36,522 nt of DNA. It comes from Acholeplasmataceae bacterium. Its GTDB lineage: Bacteria > Bacillota_I > Bacilli_A > Acholeplasmatales > Acholeplasmataceae. Positions 32,708-36,522 of the stretch are shown piece after piece. The translations under genes were made by a program, and so were the position numbers. Positions within the stretch are counted from its first letter, which is position 1. Each line of letters starts with the position of its first letter. The notes beneath the pieces were generated by a model. That model did not search any database and was not told where the DNA came from. It saw only the letters and a program-made list of their open reading frames with translations. The stretch spans positions 1 to 36,522 of the forward strand of contig JALQTF010000011.1 in assembly GCA_023264085.1 (NCBI GenBank). Direction: 5' to 3'.

Positions 32708-33372
32708 TATGAGTTTTTCTCGAAAAACTTAACAACTTTGTCTTTTTCAACAGGAGTTGTCACAATGAGAAGTTTATCTCCTTCTTTAATCATTGTATCC
32801 CCTTTAGGAATGATCGGAAGTGGATCTCTAAAGACACAACTGATGTTGATATTTGTTGGAAAATGAATATCTTTAATATATTGATTAATGAATGAAAATG
32901 TTGGTTGAACTTGAATTTCAACGACGACAATTTTATCTTCATCATCTAATGAAATAGTTCTACTAAGCTGTTGAATGACTGCATCGTTATTAATATTTTG
33001 TACTAAATAATTGGTTGCATTGATGACACGATCAATGCCTAAACTTTTAAATACTTTCACATTATTTGGATTTCTAACAATACATACAACTTTTTTTACG
33101 TCAAATAAGTTTTTAGCAGACATACTCATAATGTAATTGTCAGTATCATTTTCAGACAATGCAATAAAAACATCAGCATCTTTGATTTGAGCATCTTCTA
33201 AAACATAAATTTTTGTTGGATCACCAGCAAACACAGGCAAATCATGATGTGCTGATAAGTACTTTGCAAAGTCAATATCAGGATTAATAATGATGAGTTG
33301 ATGATTGCTTTTCTTAAATTCATTAATGATAAAATCAGCCTCTAAACGGCCGCCAGCTAATATGATTTTCAT
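32707..33372 (-). CDS. RCK/TrkA subunit with RCK_N and RCK_C, degenerate glycine loop
   Basis: 221 residues: RCK_N (about 1-125) and RCK_C (about 140-221, ending in KEGDKLLIVTTPVEKDKVVKFF). The usual GxGxxG of the nucleotide loop reads A6-G7-G8-R9-L10-E11, so its first and last glycines are replaced. AENDTDN-like SENDTDNYIMSMSAKNLF is conserved. It probably gates the Trk channel as a hetero-complex with the other RCK subunit. Four-base overlap (ATGA) with the upstream RCK gene and one-base overlap with trkH. Confidence 0.88.
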   Translation of the reverse strand: MKIILAGGRLEADFIINEFKKSNHQLIIINPDIDFAKYLSAHHDLPVFAGDPTKIYVLEDAQIKDADVFIALSENDTDNYIMSMSAKNLFDVKKVVCIVRNPNNVKVFKSLGIDRVINATNYLVQNINNDAVIQQLSRTISLDDEDKIVVVEIQVQPTFSFINQYIKDIHFPTNINISCVFRDPLPIIPKGDTMIKEGDKLLIVTTPVEKDKVVKFFEKNS

Positions 33373-33794
33373 GATCTATCCTCAACATCACTTTGAAATA
33401 ACGTTCTAAAACTATCTAATGATAGTTTATACGGATAAATCGCTTGGATGCGCTCATTATCTATGAGTTTTTCTTTTTCTGAATCCATTAAACGTATATA
33501 TATTTTCGGTACTTGAAAAATTTGATCACATATATGTGCAATCAAAATATTGACATTATCTCTATTCGTAGAGATCAACACATATTCTGCTTCTTCTATG
33601 AAAGCTTTTTTTAAAATTTCTAATTGTGTTGCATCGCCTACTTCAGTATATCCTGCAAATGTTTCATGTAACTTTCTAAATGAATCTTCATGGGCATCCA
33701 CGACGATGACTTGCATGCCTTCTTCGGACCTTTCGGTTGCAACTTGTCCACCAAAACGACCACACCCAATAACAACAAACTTATTTCGTTTCAT
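33369..33794 (-). CDS. Single-domain RCK_N (TrkA-N) subunit
   Basis: 141 residues, only the RCK_N Rossmann domain, without the C-terminal RCK_C that KtrA/TrkA usually carry. The nucleotide loop VVIGCGRFGGQVA has an intact G10-x-G12-x-x-G15. VVDAHEDSF gives the acidic residue that binds the ribose, and DATQLEIL follows. First gene of the potassium-uptake operon; SD AAGG. The pairing of one nucleotide-competent RCK_N protein with one degenerate two-domain RCK suggests a heteromeric gating ring. Confidence 0.88.
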   Translation of the reverse strand: MKRNKFVVIGCGRFGGQVATERSEEGMQVIVVDAHEDSFRKLHETFAGYTEVGDATQLEILKKAFIEEAEYVLISTNRDNVNILIAHICDQIFQVPKIYIRLMDSEKEKLIDNERIQAIYPYKLSLDSFRTLFQSDVEDRS

Positions 33795-33824
33795 AACAAA
33801 CCTTGCTTTCTTTAAATCATGAGT

Positions 33825-33833
33825 ATTTTATCA
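33825..33833 (-). promoter_or_regulatory. Predicted trk operon promoter (extended -10)
   Basis: The minus strand reads TGA-TAAAAT (-10 at 33825-33830), with a leader of about 24 nt. Confidence 0.5.
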
Positions 33834-33870
33834 TAATTTTACTAATTTAAGTCATGATAAGGTTTTCATT

Positions 33871-33898
33871 AAAGAAAAATCGCATCAAATAAATGCGA
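33871..33898 (-). terminator. Terminator of the fab-birA operon
   Basis: The minus strand reads TCGCAT-(7 nt)-ATGCGA followed by TTTTTCTTT. It overlaps the last codons of the biotin ligase gene. Confidence 0.68.
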
Positions 33899-34388
33899 GT
33901 ATTTTCTCTAAGATTATCTTTTCAATTTCAATGAGATCAAACGAAGTTTGACACTCTAACTTCATAGAAGTGACATTTAACGTTGAAAAAACTGTTTGAT
34001 TAATATTCACACCAAATCCAATAACGGCACCTAAGACATTTTGATTTCGTGTTTTCGACTCCACAATCACACCTGCAATTTTATTTTTTTTCACGAGAAT
34101 ATCATTCGGTTCTTTAAAAGTGACATCGCTCATATAATTCTTCAAAATATCAACAATAATGAGTGCAATATCTCTTTGTAGATGAATTAACTTCTCTGTA
34201 GATATATCTTTTATGAGTATTGAACATAAAACATTTTGATCTTTTTCTGATTCCCAAACACGATCAAATTGTCCATGCCCTTCAGTTTGATAACCTGCAG
34301 ATAAAACGGTTAAATGTGGAAATGCATCTATATGCATCAGCAATTCTTTTTGAGTCGATGATACCACTTTTTTGTGTATGTAGGTCAT
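33885..34388 (-). CDS. birA: Minimal biotin-protein ligase (BirA catalytic domain only)
   Basis: 167 residues. Class II-ligase motifs: SSTQKELL near the N-terminus, the biotinyl-AMP loop EGHGQFDRVW (36-45), FKEPNDILVKKNKIAGVIVE (91-110) with the catalytic-type Lys103, and GAVIGFGVNINQ. It has no N-terminal HTH repressor domain and stops before the usual SH3-like C-terminal domain. It would attach biotin to the acetyl-CoA carboxylase carrier protein, which fits its place behind fabG-fabF-fabZ. Loop arginines equivalent to E. coli Arg116 and Arg118 are His38 and Gln40 here. ATGA overlap with fabZ. A lipoate ligase is a less likely alternative. Confidence 0.8.
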   Translation of the reverse strand: MTYIHKKVVSSTQKELLMHIDAFPHLTVLSAGYQTEGHGQFDRVWESEKDQNVLCSILIKDISTEKLIHLQRDIALIIVDILKNYMSDVTFKEPNDILVKKNKIAGVIVESKTRNQNVLGAVIGFGVNINQTVFSTLNVTSMKLECQTSFDLIEIEKIILEKILAFI

Positions 34389-34807
34389 TGCACCGCAAAA
34401 GAAAATTCTGATTCAACAACAAGTTCATTTCCAACGTAAGCAAAAGCTTCACCAAAGCCAAAATTCGAACGTAATTTTGTTAATTCGACTTGAAGAGTTA
34501 GTGTATCATTTGGAACAACTTGACGTCTAATTTTTGTATTTTTTATACCTGTAAAGTAGGCAATTTTACCTTTATATTGTTCATCACTGAGTAGTAAAAA
34601 TGCACCAACCTGCGCGAGTGACTCGACAATTAATACACCAGGCATCACTGGTTTTTGAGGAAAGTGACCTTTAAAAAAATCAAAGGTTTCTTTCACGAAT
34701 AATTTACCAATGGCTTTTTTTAGTGGTTCTATATGCGTAATCTCATCAATAAATAAGAATGGATCACGATGAGGAATCACTGCTTTAATTTGTTCTTTAT
34801 TAAACAT
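34385..34807 (-). CDS. fabZ: 3-hydroxyacyl-ACP dehydratase FabZ
   Basis: 140 residues, a hot-dog fold enzyme of type II fatty-acid elongation. The conserved IPHRDPFLFIDEI is at 11-23. Catalytic His48 is in FKGHFPQKPVMPG and Glu62 in VLIVESLAQVGA. It dehydrates (3R)-hydroxyacyl-ACP to trans-2-enoyl-ACP. It starts two bases after the fabF stop and overlaps birA by 4 bp, so the order fabG-fabF-fabZ-birA is a coupled operon. Confidence 0.95.
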   Translation of the reverse strand: MFNKEQIKAVIPHRDPFLFIDEITHIEPLKKAIGKLFVKETFDFFKGHFPQKPVMPGVLIVESLAQVGAFLLLSDEQYKGKIAYFTGIKNTKIRRQVVPNDTLTLQVELTKLRSNFGFGEAFAYVGNELVVESEFSFAVQ

Positions 34808-34809
34808 AA

Positions 34810-36048
34810 TTATACCTTCTTGAAAATTAAGATTGCATTTTGTCCACCAAAACCTAAATTCATATTGATGGCATATTGCATGTCTTTTCTCACTGCTTGA
34901 TTCGGTGTGTAATTGAGGTCACAATCTTCATCAGCTTCTTTGTAGTTAATGGTTGGTGGAATGATGCCATTTCTTAACGCTTCTACTGTAAACACACTCT
35001 CAATTGCACCTGAAGCACCGAGTGCATGTCCAGTCATGGATTTTGTTGAACTCACATTTAGTTTGTATGCATGATCTTTAAATACTTTTTTAATCCCCAA
35101 TGTCTCGAATTTATCATTTAATGGTGTGGATGTTCCATGTGCGTTAATATAGTCAATCGCTTCTTTTTCTATACCAGCATCGTTAAGTGCAAGTTCTAAT
35201 GCTCTAGTAACACCTTCTGCATTTTCATCGGGAGCAGTAATGTGATATGCGTCAGATGTTGATCCATATCCTACGATTTCACCTAAAATATTTGCTTTTC
35301 TTGCAACTGCACGCTCATACTCTTCTAAAATGAGTACCCCTGCTCCTTCTGCAATCACAAATCCTTCACGACGTTTGTCAAATGGCATAGAGGCATTATG
35401 AATATCATCTGTTTGAATGAGAGCACGCATATTCGCAAATCCATTCACACCAATTGGGTTAATCGGTGCTTCTGATCCACCTGCAAATGCAATATCTAAA
35501 TAACCATCTCGAATATATCTAAACGCTTCACCAATTGAGTTAGTTGCTGCTGAGCAAGCAGTAACAACAGGTAAATTTGGTCCTTTTGCTTGATATTGCA
35601 TCGATATTGCACCACCGATTAAATTGATGATCGCTGCAGGAATAAAAAATGGTGACATACGGTCAACACCACGTAATACTGATACTTCTGTCTCTTTATT
35701 AATTGTTGTGAGACCTCCAATACCAGAACTTACAAATGTACCGAATCTAAATGGATCGCCAACATTCGATTCATTAAGACCACTTTGTTCATAAGCTTCT
35801 TTCGCAGCAACAAGAGCTAAATTGATTGCGCGATCTTGACGTTTAATTGATTTTTTCTCTATGTAATCTTCAAAATTGAGGTTTTTTACTTCTCCACCAA
35901 TTTTTACTTTCCAAGTTTCAGTATCAAATAAAGTAATTTTATCGATACCATTTTTACCTTCTATAGCTGATTGAAATGATGTTTTTACATCATTTCCAAT
36001 AGGACTTACGAGTCCAAGTCCAGTAATTACAACACGTCTTTTACTCAT
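34810..36048 (-). CDS. fabF: Beta-ketoacyl-ACP synthase II FabF
   Basis: 412 residues, thiolase fold. Catalytic Cys165 is in VVTACSAATNS. The two active-site histidines are in INAHGTSTPLND and STKSMTGHALGASGA. N-terminus MSKRRVVITGLGLVSPIGN is typical. It condenses acyl-ACP with malonyl-ACP in chain elongation. Overlaps fabG by 4 bp (ATGA) and is followed two bases later by fabZ. The length equals that of standard FabF. Confidence 0.97.
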   Translation of the reverse strand: MSKRRVVITGLGLVSPIGNDVKTSFQSAIEGKNGIDKITLFDTETWKVKIGGEVKNLNFEDYIEKKSIKRQDRAINLALVAAKEAYEQSGLNESNVGDPFRFGTFVSSGIGGLTTINKETEVSVLRGVDRMSPFFIPAAIINLIGGAISMQYQAKGPNLPVVTACSAATNSIGEAFRYIRDGYLDIAFAGGSEAPINPIGVNGFANMRALIQTDDIHNASMPFDKRREGFVIAEGAGVLILEEYERAVARKANILGEIVGYGSTSDAYHITAPDENAEGVTRALELALNDAGIEKEAIDYINAHGTSTPLNDKFETLGIKKVFKDHAYKLNVSSTKSMTGHALGASGAIESVFTVEALRNGIIPPTINYKEADEDCDLNYTPNQAVRKDMQYAINMNLGFGGQNAILIFKKV

Positions 36049-36522
36049 GATGGCATCACCATCCCTCCATCGACTACTAATGTTTGACCAGTGATATAAT
36101 CTGATTGATTGGATGCAAGAAACAATGCTGCATTAGCAATATCTTTCACATCCCCCATGCGTTTTAAAGGTATTTGTGAAAGTGCTTGTTCGATAATTTC
36201 TTGAGGCACTTTATCAGTCATTTCTGTTTTTGTAAACCCAGGAGCAATTGCATTGACATTGATATTTCTACCTCCAAGTTCTCTTGCAAGGGCTTTTGTT
36301 AAACCAATGACACCTGCTTTTGCAGCACTATAATTTGTTTGTCCTGCATTTCCTAAAATACCCGATACAGATGAAATATTAATGATTTTACCTTTATCAG
36401 ACTTTAATAATGGTTTTAGAAGTGCTTGTGTAAGCATCCAAACGCCACGCAAATTGGTGTTAACAACGTCATCAAATTGATCTAAAGACATCCTTAGCAT
36501 CAATGTATCACGTGTAATACCA
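36045..36522 (-). CDS. fabG: 3-oxoacyl-ACP reductase FabG, 5' end cut by window
   Basis: The last 158 residues are visible; the N-terminal Rossmann glycine motif lies outside the window. The frame stays open to the edge, beginning GITRDTLMLRMSLDQF. SDR features: conserved Asn in VVNTNLRGVW, catalytic Ser in INISSVSGILGNAGQ, YSAAKAG with catalytic Tyr-x3-Lys, and the end TGQTLVVDGGMVMPS. It reduces 3-oxoacyl-ACP with NADPH. First visible gene of the fabG-fabF-fabZ-birA operon; the operon promoter is outside. Confidence 0.93.
   Translation of the reverse strand, partial: GITRDTLMLRMSLDQFDDVVNTNLRGVWMLTQALLKPLLKSDKGKIINISSVSGILGNAGQTNYSAAKAGVIGLTKALARELGGRNINVNAIAPGFTKTEMTDKVPQEIIEQALSQIPLKRMGDVKDIANAALFLASNQSDYITGQTLVVDGGMVMPS

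Noticed and set aside
33855-33868. TGATAAGGTTTTCA, another cre-like 14-mer upstream of the trk operon
   Set aside because: It has two departures from the consensus including the CG core, is upstream of the predicted -10 without a clear relation to a promoter, and potassium uptake is not an expected catabolite target. Probably a chance match in AT-rich DNA.
1-36522. CRISPR arrays, insertion sequences, prophage genes, attachment sites
   Set aside because: No regularly spaced repeats, transposase, integrase or phage structural motifs were seen on either strand; gene content is chromosomal housekeeping and transport.

Overview
The window is AT-rich, low-GC Gram-positive-type DNA with tightly packed genes, Shine-Dalgarno (SD) led starts, rho-independent hairpins and lipoproteins with short signal peptides. 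TGA is a normal stop: the ATGA overlaps at 28507-28510, 33369-33372, 34385-34388 and 36045-36048 only make sense that way. This excludes the UGA=Trp code of Mycoplasma and Spiroplasma. FtsZ, a type II fatty-acid cluster, a Trk-type K+ system, tmRNA, ECF transporter S components and no visible wall-synthesis gene together suggest an Acholeplasma-like mollicute or a close relative. That assignment is an inference from gene content, not a database match.

Layout. 1-3312 (minus): partial ychF, ftsZ, tgt. 3340-3873 (plus): a preQ1-I riboswitch and queT, divergent from tgt, forming a queuosine-precursor salvage pair. 3847-5384 (minus): histidine phosphatase and mutY. 5475-6080 (plus): nitroreductase. 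6108-11427 (minus): HAD phosphatase followed by two large MacB-like ABC ATPase/FtsX permease fusions. 11501-11841 (plus): tmRNA. 11880-13334 (minus): CotH-family lipoprotein. 13402-14824 (plus): ECF S component and TrhO. 14831-17708 (minus): a tandem-domain MarR-like regulator and HtpG. 17807-20973 (minus): carbohydrate ABC transporter (two permeases and binding lipoprotein, no ATPase). 21152-21946 (plus): PlsC-like acyltransferase. 21924-22520 (minus): second histidine phosphatase. 22599-25594 (plus): PfkB sugar kinase and an amylosucrase-type GH13 enzyme. 25647-25721 (minus): tRNA-Val(GAC). 25759-29157 (minus): response regulator, histidine kinase and a second CotH-like lipoprotein. 29275-31179 (plus): beta-propeller lipoprotein. 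31220-33794 (minus): two RCK subunits and TrkH. 33885-36522 (minus): fabG (partial), fabF, fabZ and a minimal biotin ligase.

How parts may work together. Queuosine: QueT would import preQ1 (or queuine) under preQ1 feedback and Tgt would insert it into tRNA; this Tgt has lost all four zinc ligands. Sugars: the ABC operon has a consensus-spaced promoter with a perfect cre-type operator and a second operator-like 14-mer, and a related 14-mer lies at the start of the amylosucrase transcript. Import, amylosucrase and the PfkB kinase could form a sucrose-type pathway. Envelope: the two-component system is co-encoded with an extracytoplasmic CotH-like putative kinase and is divergent from a secreted beta-propeller lipoprotein whose promoter carries an 11-bp-phased direct repeat at the place expected for an OmpR/PhoB-class activator. 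This is the best candidate in the window for an undescribed system. Many promoters are of extended -10 type (TGN-TATAAT) with no good -35.
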